A stretch of 15,168 nt of DNA from JADFNO01 sp965369945 (GTDB lineage Bacteria; Planctomycetota; Phycisphaerae; Phycisphaerales; SM1A02), in contig CBDUST010000082.1 of NCBI GenBank assembly GCA_965369945.1, forward strand, positions 1 to 15,168, in the 5' to 3' direction. A program made the position numbers and the translations under genes. This document shows, one piece after another, positions 7,006-14,312 of the stretch (position 1 is the stretch's first letter; each line of letters starts with the position of its first letter). The notes under the pieces were generated by a model. That model made no database searches, was not told the DNA's origin, and saw only the letters and a program-made list of their open reading frames with translations.

Positions 7006-8564
7006 ACCAAGCTCTCGCGCGCAATGATATGAAAATCATAAAGCGATGCCAGATCATTTGCTGACAGTTGCGGCAATGCGTTGAATCGATCGACGATCGC
7101 ACTTGGATCATCACTTGCTAATGCGCCGAGCGTTTGCCATTTCGCCTGTAGCAGTTCTTCGCGATTCGCCGTGGTGTTCCGTGCGTGGCCGGCTGGGTAC
7201 ATCACGAGCCCGCTGTCGTAGGTCTTCCCATTTGCATCAGTAATAATCACCGAAGTCGGAATCCCATCGGGATACTTCGCATCGTACTCAGGCCCGCCAT
7301 GCTCGAACGTGATCTTCTCCATCAATACCCGCGTCTGATGATCGAAGATCGCCTGCTCGCTGTAGTCGTATGGCGTGAGGATAAGTTTGCGCCAATAGCC
7401 GTCGTTTGAATCCGCAAGCGTCGTGCTCCCAGTCTCCCGAGCAAGTTGCATCGCCTTGCGCAAGACCGTGGCGACGATGTAAACCATCGAATGATCCGCT
7501 GACTGTCTGGTCTGGGGGTCTTTCTTGGCGGGGTCGCCGATGATGCCGAAGGCCGGTTCGTAGGCGATGATCTTGATCGACGCGATGTTGGGCGGCCCAT
7601 CCGACAATTGCGGATTTCGTTGAATCAAATCGATCAAGCCTTGCATCGCTCCGGCAGATTGATGCTCATAAAGCCCCAACTTGAAGTGCATCCCCATCAC
7701 CGCAAAGTCACCCCCGGAATGGGAGAGCACCAAGTCGAAGGGTGACTCGCCATTGGTTGGCTCGAATTGCCGCCAAATCGCTTCGGGGTTGCGGAAGATG
7801 TCTTTGGGGCCGACGAATCCGCGCATCGATCGTTGCATACAAAGGATTGCTGCTTCCGTCGTGATGGCAGCGGACGCGCCTTTGGAATCCGACAGTTGTT
7901 TGCCGGCTCGTATCGCGCGCCACGGGATGTAATGCGCGACGGTCATGCCGATCGCCGATTCGATCTGCTGGGGTGTCGCCCCAAGCATTGCCCCGTAGGC
8001 TGCCGCCGAGCCGATGGCGCCATGGACGACGTGATCGATTCGATAGGACTTGAGGCTAAAGACTTCCGCGAGTCGGCCACGGATTTCATCTATGAGAACC
8101 ATGCCGCGCAGAGCAAACTCGCCGTCTCGTTTGGTCAACTGCGCCGCTGCAACAGCGACCGAGTAGAAATCGTTATGTCCAAACTCCCCAGCCGTGTGGC
8201 CCAGATCGGGGTTGTATCCAAAGTTTGTGCCGTTGGAATCCCATTCGCGCACTGCTGCGCAGTTGGCGACGATCGCTTTCTCCGGCGCAACTTGCTTGTG
8301 CGATCCAAAGATGGGCACGCCGCCGGAGGATTCATAATCCAACGCTTCGGCACGCAACACGCTGGGCGCGTTCGTGTCAAGCGCGATCGCTGAAAGTCCG
8401 CAGATCACAGAGTCAGTGAAGAACATCAACGTGCGATCGAGCACGACTTGATCCGGCTCGCCGATCGAACCGTTCATGAAGTTAACCGCGAACTCGCCAA
8501 TCCCCAGCGCTTGATTGGAGTCGTGTGAAAGAGTCACATTTGTCGTTGTAGTTTGTGTCGTCAT
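7002..8564 (-). CDS. MmgE/PrpD family protein (2-methylcitrate dehydratase-like)
   Basis: The 520-residue protein matches the MmgE/PrpD family along its length: an N-terminal all-helical domain with REWDSNGTNFGYN (106-118), HGAIGSAAAYGAMLG (181-195), SDSKGASAA (225-233), and the smaller domain after QSADHSMVY (354-362). PrpD dehydrates 2-methylcitrate to cis-2-methylaconitate in the 2-methylcitrate cycle for propionate; relatives act on citrate, iminodisuccinate or aconitate analogues. No prpB or prpC is nearby, so the substrate is not fixed. The start is the ATG at 8564; there is no Shine-Dalgarno sequence upstream. It lies 57 bases behind the repeat-protein gene on the same strand and could be co-transcribed with it. 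The TAG stop shares the palindrome CTAG (7002-7005) with the converging HEPN-like frame. The family call is firm; I give no symbol because of the substrate ambiguity. Confidence 0.88.
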   Translation of the reverse strand: MTTQTTTTNVTLSHDSNQALGIGEFAVNFMNGSIGEPDQVVLDRTLMFFTDSVICGLSAIALDTNAPSVLRAEALDYESSGGVPIFGSHKQVAPEKAIVANCAAVREWDSNGTNFGYNPDLGHTAGEFGHNDFYSVAVAAAQLTKRDGEFALRGMVLIDEIRGRLAEVFSLKSYRIDHVVHGAIGSAAAYGAMLGATPQQIESAIGMTVAHYIPWRAIRAGKQLSDSKGASAAITTEAAILCMQRSMRGFVGPKDIFRNPEAIWRQFEPTNGESPFDLVLSHSGGDFAVMGMHFKLGLYEHQSAGAMQGLIDLIQRNPQLSDGPPNIASIKIIAYEPAFGIIGDPAKKDPQTRQSADHSMVYIVATVLRKAMQLARETGSTTLADSNDGYWRKLILTPYDYSEQAIFDHQTRVLMEKITFEHGGPEYDAKYPDGIPTSVIITDANGKTYDSGLVMYPAGHARNTTANREELLQAKWQTLGALASDDPSAIVDRFNALPQLSANDLASLYDFHIIARESLV

Positions 8565-8621
8565 AGCGAGGACAGTGTAGTCCGCCAGACTTGTCTTCGT
8601 GAGGAAAGCTCTCGCCGAGCG

Positions 8622-11063
8622 CTAAGGATTTGACCGGTTTTCGCGAATCAGCTTATGCAAGGATGAGCCAGCCGCCGGGCCGCGATGACCTTCCCGCAAC
8701 GCCAGATCGATTGTGCTCCACTTCTCGCCTCGCGATGGATCGACAAAGGCGGATTTTTTCGTCGGCCAGCGGCCGAGGCGTTGCCGAAACTCATCCACCC
8801 ACTTGAGAATCTTCTCGGTCGTCAAGCGTTGCCCGATGCCTTGGTACGCCGGGGTGTAGTGCCGTTTGAGGAGTTCAGCGAGGGACGAACCACTGGGTAA
8901 AGTGCGCGAACCCACTCGAAGCGACGCGTCGATTGCCGCCCATGTCTCGCCGGGGATATCGCGGACGGGACCGGACTTCTTGGTGGGCAGCTTGCCCGTC
9001 AATTCGTGGTGTGCCGCTGCCCAGTCCAGAATCTGGCTGCGCTTCAGCGGCAAGCCCTTTCGTCGGTACTGCGTCTTTCGATGCGCCGACAGCAGCTTGA
9101 CCAAGGAGGAGCCGCCGGGAAGCCCGCGGCGCCCCTGCTGCAAGGCAAGGTTGATGATTGACCAGTTTTCACCGGGCGCCGCCTGTACCTTTCCGGTACT
9201 CGTCGACGGCCAATCGCCGGTGCGCTGGTGGTGGGCATCGGCCCAGGCGAGAATCTGTTTGTGCGTCAGCCGCGGCGGGTCCATCCTGTTTCGTACGCCA
9301 AAATGCTTGGCGAGCAACTGCGGGAGGGAAGAACCGCCGGGAAGACCTCGCACGCCATACCGCAGCGCACTATCGAGTGTATTCCATTTTTCACCTGGCG
9401 CCGTGTGAACGGGGCCGGATGATCCGATCGGCCATTTGCCGGTCCGATCATGATGCGCCTTGGCCCAGGCGAGAATCTGAGCCTTGGTCACGCGCCGTCC
9501 GAACCGTCTGATCGGTCGGTTGCGATGCATCGCTACTCGTTTGATCAGGTTTGAACCGCCGGGAAGCCCTCGGAATCCGAAAAGCAATGCGTCGTCGATT
9601 GCGGCCCAGGTTTCTCCGGGCGCTTCGGGTATAGGACCCGAGCCGCTCGTTGGCCAGTTGCCGGTACGTCGGTGGTAGGCGTCGACCCAGGCGAGAATTT
9701 GTTTCAGCGTCAGGCGTGGCGGGTGGCGAGGGTCGCGCATTCCGCACTGCTCGACGAGCAGCCTCGTCAGGGAGGAACCACCCGGAAGGCTGCGATCGCC
9801 CCGCCTCAGAGAATTGTTGACCCTGCTCCACGTTTCATCGCGTGTGCCTCGCACCTGGCCGGAAGCGATAATCGGCCACCGGCCTGTCCGTTTATGGTGC
9901 GTTTTCGCCCACGTGAGAATCTGCGACTCTGTGAGGCGCGGCCGCTGGGTCTTGGATGATTGGCCGCGAGGGGAGGCCGGGGTACCGACCCATTTCGCAC
10001 CGCGGGGCAGTCCGCGTCCACCAGCACGCAACGCCTCGTAGATTGCATTCCATGTTTCACCTTGCGCCTCGCGCACTGCGCCACTCTTCACATTCGGCCA
10101 GCGGCCCGTGCGCCTGTGGTGGGCGGAGGCCCAGGCGCGAACCTGTTTCAGCGTTAGCGGCGAGAGGTTCTTCAGGTTCCGCACCCCGAAATGTATGCCC
10201 AGCAGCTTCGCGAGTGACGAACCGACTGGTTGTCCGCGAGTGCGCCTTCTCAGTGCGTTGTCGATCCTCGACCAGGTTTCACCGCGCGACTCGCGCACCG
10301 GACCGGAATTGGCCAAAGGCCATTGCCCAGTGCGTTTGTAGTGCGCTTTCACCCATGCGAGGATTTGTCTTTTTGTTGCGGCCATGGGCCGGCGGTAAGG
10401 TCGTTTACGGTGTGTGGCGAGCACGCGTGTCAATGTCGTACGGGCGGTCAGCCCGCGGCGCCCGAAATGCAGGGCGTACTCGATCGCGTCCCAAGTCTCC
10501 GCAGGTGCCGAGCGAACCTGGCCGGATCGCCTGGTCGGCCACTCGCCCGTTCGTTCGTGGTACGCGTTGGCCCAGGCGAGAATCTGGCGGAGTGTCAGGA
10601 CAGGTAGATCCCTCGGGTTCCGCACACCGCGGTGTTTGGCTAGCAGCCGTGCCAAAGTCAAGCCTCCGGGAAGACCGCGCCTGCCGTTGCGTAACAACTG
10701 ATCAATCCCTTTCCAGTTCTCACCCCGGGCCCCGCGCACGGGTCCGCTGCTTGCTAAGGGCCATCGGCCGGTGCGCTTGTGGTGCACATCCGCCCAGTGG
10801 AGAACCTGTTTGATCGTCAGGCGCTGCAAATCTTTCGGATTACGCTTGCCGCGTTTTTCCGCAAGCAGCTTCGCTAGCGAAGAACCACCCGGAAGTCCCC
10901 TGAATCCGTCCCTCAAGCCAGAGTCGATCTGACTCCACTTTGTGCCGCTGCTGCCGAACACAGGACCGGATAGACTGCTCGGCCATTTTCCCCTGCGCCG
11001 GTGGTGCGCATCGGCCCAGGCCAGAATCTGAGTGATCGTCAATCGAGTTTGCTTCGCTTGCAT
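8622..11063 (-). CDS. 813-residue protein of eleven 74-residue tandem repeats, very basic
   Basis: After seven leader residues (MQAKQTR) the whole protein is eleven tandem modules: nine of 74 residues, one of 73 (third) and a last of 67. There is no signal peptide, membrane segment or catalytic domain. Each module reads approximately LTxxQILAWA, then HHxRTGxWP, SGPV, GETWxxID, ALRxGxRGLPGGSSLAKLL, and a linker often GVRNPxxLP. Three helices per module are likely. The spacing of the HHxRTGxWP, GETW and RGLPGGSSL blocks recalls small DNA-binding modules such as the helicase-associated domain or the homing-endonuclease-associated repeat; this is a hypothesis by eye. The many Arg, Lys and His residues suggest nucleic-acid binding in the cytoplasm. 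I recall similar repeats in planctomycete hypothetical proteins but know no function. Start ATG 11063, stop TAG; no Shine-Dalgarno sequence. It lies 57 bases behind fbp and 57 ahead of the PrpD gene. Confidence 0.8.
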   Translation of the reverse strand: MQAKQTRLTITQILAWADAHHRRRGKWPSSLSGPVFGSSGTKWSQIDSGLRDGFRGLPGGSSLAKLLAEKRGKRNPKDLQRLTIKQVLHWADVHHKRTGRWPLASSGPVRGARGENWKGIDQLLRNGRRGLPGGLTLARLLAKHRGVRNPRDLPVLTLRQILAWANAYHERTGEWPTRRSGQVRSAPAETWDAIEYALHFGRRGLTARTTLTRVLATHRKRPYRRPMAATKRQILAWVKAHYKRTGQWPLANSGPVRESRGETWSRIDNALRRRTRGQPVGSSLAKLLGIHFGVRNLKNLSPLTLKQVRAWASAHHRRTGRWPNVKSGAVREAQGETWNAIYEALRAGGRGLPRGAKWVGTPASPRGQSSKTQRPRLTESQILTWAKTHHKRTGRWPIIASGQVRGTRDETWSRVNNSLRRGDRSLPGGSSLTRLLVEQCGMRDPRHPPRLTLKQILAWVDAYHRRTGNWPTSGSGPIPEAPGETWAAIDDALLFGFRGLPGGSNLIKRVAMHRNRPIRRFGRRVTKAQILAWAKAHHDRTGKWPIGSSGPVHTAPGEKWNTLDSALRYGVRGLPGGSSLPQLLAKHFGVRNRMDPPRLTHKQILAWADAHHQRTGDWPSTSTGKVQAAPGENWSIINLALQQGRRGLPGGSSLVKLLSAHRKTQYRRKGLPLKRSQILDWAAAHHELTGKLPTKKSGPVRDIPGETWAAIDASLRVGSRTLPSGSSLAELLKRHYTPAYQGIGQRLTTEKILKWVDEFRQRLGRWPTKKSAFVDPSRGEKWSTIDLALREGHRGPAAGSSLHKLIRENRSNP
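8625..11042 (-). repeat. Eleven coding tandem repeats, 222-base period
   Basis: Module boundaries on the minus strand: R1 10821-11042, R2 10599-10820, R3 10380-10598 (one codon short), R4 10158-10379, R5 9936-10157, R6 9714-9935, R7 9492-9713, R8 9270-9491, R9 9048-9269, R10 8826-9047, R11 8625-8825 (truncated at the end). DNA of the copies has diverged; short blocks such as CCCAGGCGAGAAT recur at 222-base steps in several of them, while other positions differ. That pattern fits old duplications kept by protein-level selection more than fresh expansion. R5 has lost the consensus in its last third. Linkers fall into two kinds: GVRN-type (R1, R2, R4, R6, R8) and RxxxRR or unrelated (R3, R7, R9, R10). 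Confidence 0.9.
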
Positions 11064-11120
11064 TGTGTGCGTGTCGAACTACTCGTAGGGACTGTACGAT
11101 CGCCTGAAGACGACTGTGAG

Positions 11121-12137
11121 TCAGTGGGCGTCGAGATGCTCTAAGACGTGATCCACTTCATCAGGCGAACCCATAAGAACATCCGTGCGTTGATGTAGCG
11201 ATGTCGGTGCGATCTCGAGAATGCGCTTGTCGCCAACGAGCGCCTTGCCGCCTGCCTGCTCGACGATCATCGCCATCGGATTCGCCTCGTACATCAATCG
11301 CAGCTTACCTTCCGGATGCTTTTTTGTCGGCGGATACATAAACACGCCGCCCTTGAGCAACGTTCGATGAATGTCCGCGACCATCGATCCGATGTACCGT
11401 CCCGAATAGCCGTTCGCGTGCGCCCATTCCAGATACCGTCGATACCCCTCGGGAAAACTATCAACGTATGCCTCGTTGACTGAGTAAATCTTGTTCGACG
11501 CGGGCATCGTGAGTTTGGACTTCACCAACACAAACGCGCCGATCGATACATCCAGCACGAACATATCCACGCCGTGCCCGGTGGTCAGCATGCACACCAC
11601 ACTTGAGCCGTACAAAACGTATCCGGCTGCGACCTGCAATGTACCCGGCTGAAGGATGACATCCTCAGGCGACTCAGCTTTCAGATCGGTGATGCGGAGA
11701 ATACTGAAGATCGTTCCCACGCCGACGCTGACGTCCAGATTCGATGAACCATCAAGCGGATCGAAGATGACCGCATAGTGACCGCCTTCAGCACTTGAGC
11801 GAAGGATGACCGGTGTATCGCCTTCTTCCGAGGCCAGCACGCCGACGTTAGCCCGGTCACCCAAGCACCGCATGATGATTTCATTGGAGATGACATCGAG
11901 TTTTTGTTGCGTATCGCCGGTGGGGTTTTCGGTTCCCAGTGCGCCCAGGACGTCCTCGATTCGAGCGCGACGGACTTTGTTGGCGATCGTCTTCCCCGCC
12001 AGGGTGATTGCTGAGAGGATCCAGGAGAAGTCGCCCGATGCACCGGGGTATTCCTGCTCCTCAGTCAGGATGTGGGATTGCAGCGACGTCAGGTTGTCTT
12101 TGGTGAGTCTGGATTTGGCGGTGTGCGAGTCGGTCAT
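11121..12137 (-). CDS. fbp: Class 1 fructose-1,6-bisphosphatase
   Basis: The 338 residues match class 1 FBPase at full family length. The enzyme hydrolyses fructose-1,6-bisphosphate to fructose-6-phosphate in gluconeogenesis in the cytoplasm. Metal and substrate motifs are complete: ASEE with E104/E105, DPLDGSSNLD with D126 and D129, GRYIGSMVADIHR (246-258), the KLRLMYEANPMA stretch with E284, and the closing LHQRTDVLMGS. Start is ATG 12137; no clear Shine-Dalgarno sequence is visible. It is divergent from the thiolase with a 147-base gap, and the repeat protein follows 57 bases behind its TGA with no terminator hairpin between, so read-through into that gene is possible. Nothing in the motifs is unusual. 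Confidence 0.96.
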   Translation of the reverse strand: MTDSHTAKSRLTKDNLTSLQSHILTEEQEYPGASGDFSWILSAITLAGKTIANKVRRARIEDVLGALGTENPTGDTQQKLDVISNEIIMRCLGDRANVGVLASEEGDTPVILRSSAEGGHYAVIFDPLDGSSNLDVSVGVGTIFSILRITDLKAESPEDVILQPGTLQVAAGYVLYGSSVVCMLTTGHGVDMFVLDVSIGAFVLVKSKLTMPASNKIYSVNEAYVDSFPEGYRRYLEWAHANGYSGRYIGSMVADIHRTLLKGGVFMYPPTKKHPEGKLRLMYEANPMAMIVEQAGGKALVGDKRILEIAPTSLHQRTDVLMGSPDEVDHVLEHLDAH

Positions 12138-12284
12138 GGCAGCGCTATGATGCGAATGTTGACTGAAAATCCACCGGGCGTTTTCGCCCTTGGATAAACG
12201 ATTGTAGCGACTACGTTGAACTCGGCTGGCACTGTAGCACTGGTCGTTCTCGAAGTTGACTGCCGCTGATGGAGTGATCCAAGT
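12138..12284. promoter_or_regulatory. Divergent intergenic region between fbp and thiolase
   Basis: Both genes start outward from this 147-base gap, so it must hold a promoter for each. On the minus strand TACAAT (12201-12206) is a possible -10 for fbp. A small hairpin GGGCG-TTTT-CGCCC (12176-12189) would lie in the fbp leader. On the plus strand GGAG (12271-12274), ten bases before the thiolase ATG, is a possible ribosome site. I see no confident -35/-10 pair or operator. Confidence 0.45.
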
Positions 12285-13475
12285 ATGTCACAGCCGGTGA
12301 TTCTCGCCGCCAAGCGTACCCCGCTCGGCAAGTTCCTTGGAGGCCTGAGCCGAACGCCATCGCCGCAACTGGGCGCTTATGCGATCCAGGCTGTGCTCGA
12401 AGCTGTGCCCACTGCCAAGGACCACATTGACGAGGCGATCTTCGGGTGCGTGCTCCAGGCTGGTCTTGGCCAGAACCCGGCTCGCCAAGCAGCCCTCAAG
12501 GCCGGACTTCCCGAAACAATCAACGCTCAGACGATCAATAAGGTTTGCGGCTCCGGGCTTCAATCGGTGATGCTCGCCGCTCAGTCGATCAAAGCGGGCG
12601 ACAACGAACTCGTGCTGGCTGGCGGCTTCGAGAATATGTCGCTTGCTCCGCACCTGGAATATGTGCGCACCGGTGTGAAATTCGGCGACGGCAAATTGAT
12701 CGATCACATGGCCCACGATGGACTCACTTGCCCGTTTGAAGGTTGGCCTATGGGCAACGCCGCCGATCACATTGCCCAGAAGCACGATATCTCGCGCGAA
12801 GAGCAGGACCGATTTGCTGCCCAATCACATCACCGTGCTGCTGAAGCAACTGAGAAGTGTCACTTCCAAGCAGAGACGATCTCCCTGAGTGGTGAGCAGG
12901 TGGGGAACCGCAAACAACCTGGCCCTGAAGGCGGCGTGTCGAGCGACGAAGGTGTGCGTAGCGATACGAGCATTGAGAAGCTTGCCAAGTTGCGGGCGGT
13001 CTTCGCAAAGGACGGCACTGTGACGGCTGGCAACGCTTCGCAGATCTCCGACGGCGCTGCGGCGTTGATCATCGCTTCCGAAGAAATGGCAGAGCAAATC
13101 GGCGCACAACCTATCGCCCGCATCGTTGATTACGGCACGGTTGGTGTCGCGCCGAAGGACATCTTCGATGCACCAGCCAAGGGCCTGGCCGCGCTACTTG
13201 ATCGCAACAATCTCAGCGTTGATGACATCGAATTGTTCGAGCTCAACGAAGCGTTCGCCGCTCAGGCGCTAGCCAATATCACCCAGCTCGGCATTCCCGA
13301 GGAGAAGCTCAACATCTGTGGTGGCGCGATCGCACTTGGTCACCCCATCGGCGCCTCAGGCGCACGTGTGCTGACCACGCTGCTCCACCAGATGCAGCGT
13401 ACCGATGCCAAGCGTGGCATTGCCAGTTTGTGTCTGGGTGGTGGGAATGCGGTTTCGATGCTGCTCCAGCTGTAG
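12285..13475 (+). CDS. Acetyl-CoA C-acetyltransferase (thiolase)
   Basis: The 396-residue protein is a full-length thiolase. The nucleophile C88 lies in NKVCGSGLQS, the oxyanion-hole asparagine in NEAFAAQALA (321-330), H353 in GGAIALGHPIGASG, and the second catalytic cysteine C383 in CLGGGNAV. It condenses two acetyl-CoA to acetoacetyl-CoA or runs the reverse thiolysis, in ketone-body, polyhydroxybutyrate or isoprenoid precursor routes or in beta-oxidation. Length and motifs favour the AtoB/PhaA/ThlA type, but the neighbours do not decide the pathway: no hydroxyacyl-CoA dehydrogenase or PHA genes are present. GGAG at 12271-12274 supports the ATG at 12285. Stop is TAG. No terminator hairpin is evident downstream. 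Confidence 0.94.
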   Translation: MSQPVILAAKRTPLGKFLGGLSRTPSPQLGAYAIQAVLEAVPTAKDHIDEAIFGCVLQAGLGQNPARQAALKAGLPETINAQTINKVCGSGLQSVMLAAQSIKAGDNELVLAGGFENMSLAPHLEYVRTGVKFGDGKLIDHMAHDGLTCPFEGWPMGNAADHIAQKHDISREEQDRFAAQSHHRAAEATEKCHFQAETISLSGEQVGNRKQPGPEGGVSSDEGVRSDTSIEKLAKLRAVFAKDGTVTAGNASQISDGAAALIIASEEMAEQIGAQPIARIVDYGTVGVAPKDIFDAPAKGLAALLDRNNLSVDDIELFELNEAFAAQALANITQLGIPEEKLNICGGAIALGHPIGASGARVLTTLLHQMQRTDAKRGIASLCLGGGNAVSMLLQL

Positions 13476-13862
13476 TCTGGCAGACGGGTTCTAGAGCGAG
13501 GATTCGGGATGTATTGATACCGGCAGGATATGTAAGCCAAGCTGTGTTCTTGGGTTACAGTGATTAGAGGTCTCATCGACCGATCCTAGAGTCGAACAGC
13601 CAACCGTTCTGCCGGTTTGCATGTTCGGTAGATTTTCGGTATATTTGGGCCGCTCTCGGGCTGGAAGACCGGTCTCGAGTATTAGCTGTTTTGCCGTGGT
13701 AGATTAATCCTCCGAATATGGGGTCTCTGGCCCTAACTGATCGATTGTGCTTCGCCCCCTTCTCTGGTTCGCAATCGTGCAGTCAGATGGATTCTTAGAT
13801 GGCCGGAATCGTTAACTCACAAGTCCCTCTAGAGACCAACTGAGCTTTCGTTTGACCGAACT
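13476..13862. other. Gene-free 387-base region upstream of the HD phosphohydrolase
   Basis: No convincing coding frame, tRNA or terminator is visible. It appears less GC-rich than its flanks. It contains the promoter candidate at 13617-13645, a 10-base palindrome AGACCGGTCT (13666-13675), and four copies of GGTCTC or its complement (13569, 13671, 13722, and inverted at 13832). The short open frame on the minus strand at 13340-13576 is mostly a shadow of the thiolase. Confidence 0.6.
13617..13645 (+). promoter_or_regulatory. Candidate sigma70-type promoter for the HD gene
   Basis: TTGCAT (13617-13622) and TATATT (13640-13645) are separated by exactly 17 bases. The -10 matches 5/6 of the consensus and the -35 matches 3/6. 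A transcript from about 13652 would have a leader of roughly 210 bases before the HD gene ATG, which contains the AGACCGGTCT palindrome. Confidence 0.45.
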
Positions 13863-14312
13863 ATGGCTAAGAGAATCCATGAAATCCGCGATCCGATTCA
13901 TGTGTTCGTTAGACTCGATTCTGACGAGCGCAGTGTCCTGGCGTCTGCGCCCTTGCAGCGTCTCCGTCATATTCATCAACTGGCGCTTACCTATCTGGTC
14001 TACCCAGGTGCCACTCACCGCCGCTTCGAGCATTCCCTTGGTGTGATGGAGCTTGCCGATCGTGTGTTCGATGTAGTTACCAGACGAGAAAATGTTTCTG
14101 ACGACGTTCATAATCTCTTGCCCGAGATCAACTATCCCGATAAGCTGGGGTATTGGCGACGAGTTCTTCGGATGGCCGCCCTTTGTCATGACGTCGGCCA
14201 TCTTCCTTTCTCCCATGCTGCCGAGGCGGACTTACTTCCGGATGGCTGGGACCATGAGCGCTTGACGCGAGAAATCATCCTCGATAAGTCAATGAGAGCG
14301 TATTGGGAGTAA
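13863..14312 (+). CDS. HD-domain phosphohydrolase, N-terminal fragment (ends at in-frame TAA)
   Basis: This 149-residue frame is the front of a COG1078/SAMHD1-type HD phosphohydrolase. It has YPGATHRRFEHSLGV with metal ligand H57, LCHDVGHLPFSH with H109-D110, and W129-D-H-E132, matching the HE of SAMHD1 just behind its HD motif. Related enzymes hydrolyse dNTPs or nucleotides; the substrate here is unknown. The family normally continues for about 300 more residues, and here it does so in the same frame directly after TAA 14310-14312, so the stop interrupts one gene. A GAA-to-TAA change would explain it. The start at 13863 (MAKRIHEIRDPIH) matches where family members begin; no Shine-Dalgarno sequence is seen. 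Alone, this fragment lacks the fourth metal ligand. Confidence 0.75.
   Translation: MAKRIHEIRDPIHVFVRLDSDERSVLASAPLQRLRHIHQLALTYLVYPGATHRRFEHSLGVMELADRVFDVVTRRENVSDDVHNLLPEINYPDKLGYWRRVLRMAALCHDVGHLPFSHAAEADLLPDGWDHERLTREIILDKSMRAYWE

Noticed and set aside
7767..8393. 208-residue open frame on the plus strand
   Set aside because: It is antisense to the well-supported MmgE/PrpD gene and has no family signature.
9956..10813. 285-residue open frame on the plus strand opposite the repeats
   Set aside because: It is the antisense of the repeat modules. The 222-base period comes from the minus-strand coding sequence and the plus translation shows no domain.
8625..11042. CRISPR array or non-coding satellite as explanation of the 222-base repeats
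   Set aside because: The period is a multiple of three, the frame is open across all copies, and conservation follows amino acids rather than bases; there are no identical short repeats with unique spacers.
13476..13862. A tRNA or small RNA in the gene-free region
   Set aside because: No cloverleaf, T-loop consensus or hairpin plus T run was found; only a short palindrome and a promoter candidate are supported.
6328..14312. Stop codon reassignment (TAG or TAA read as an amino acid)
   Set aside because: TAA, TAG and TGA each end intact genes of normal family length in this window.
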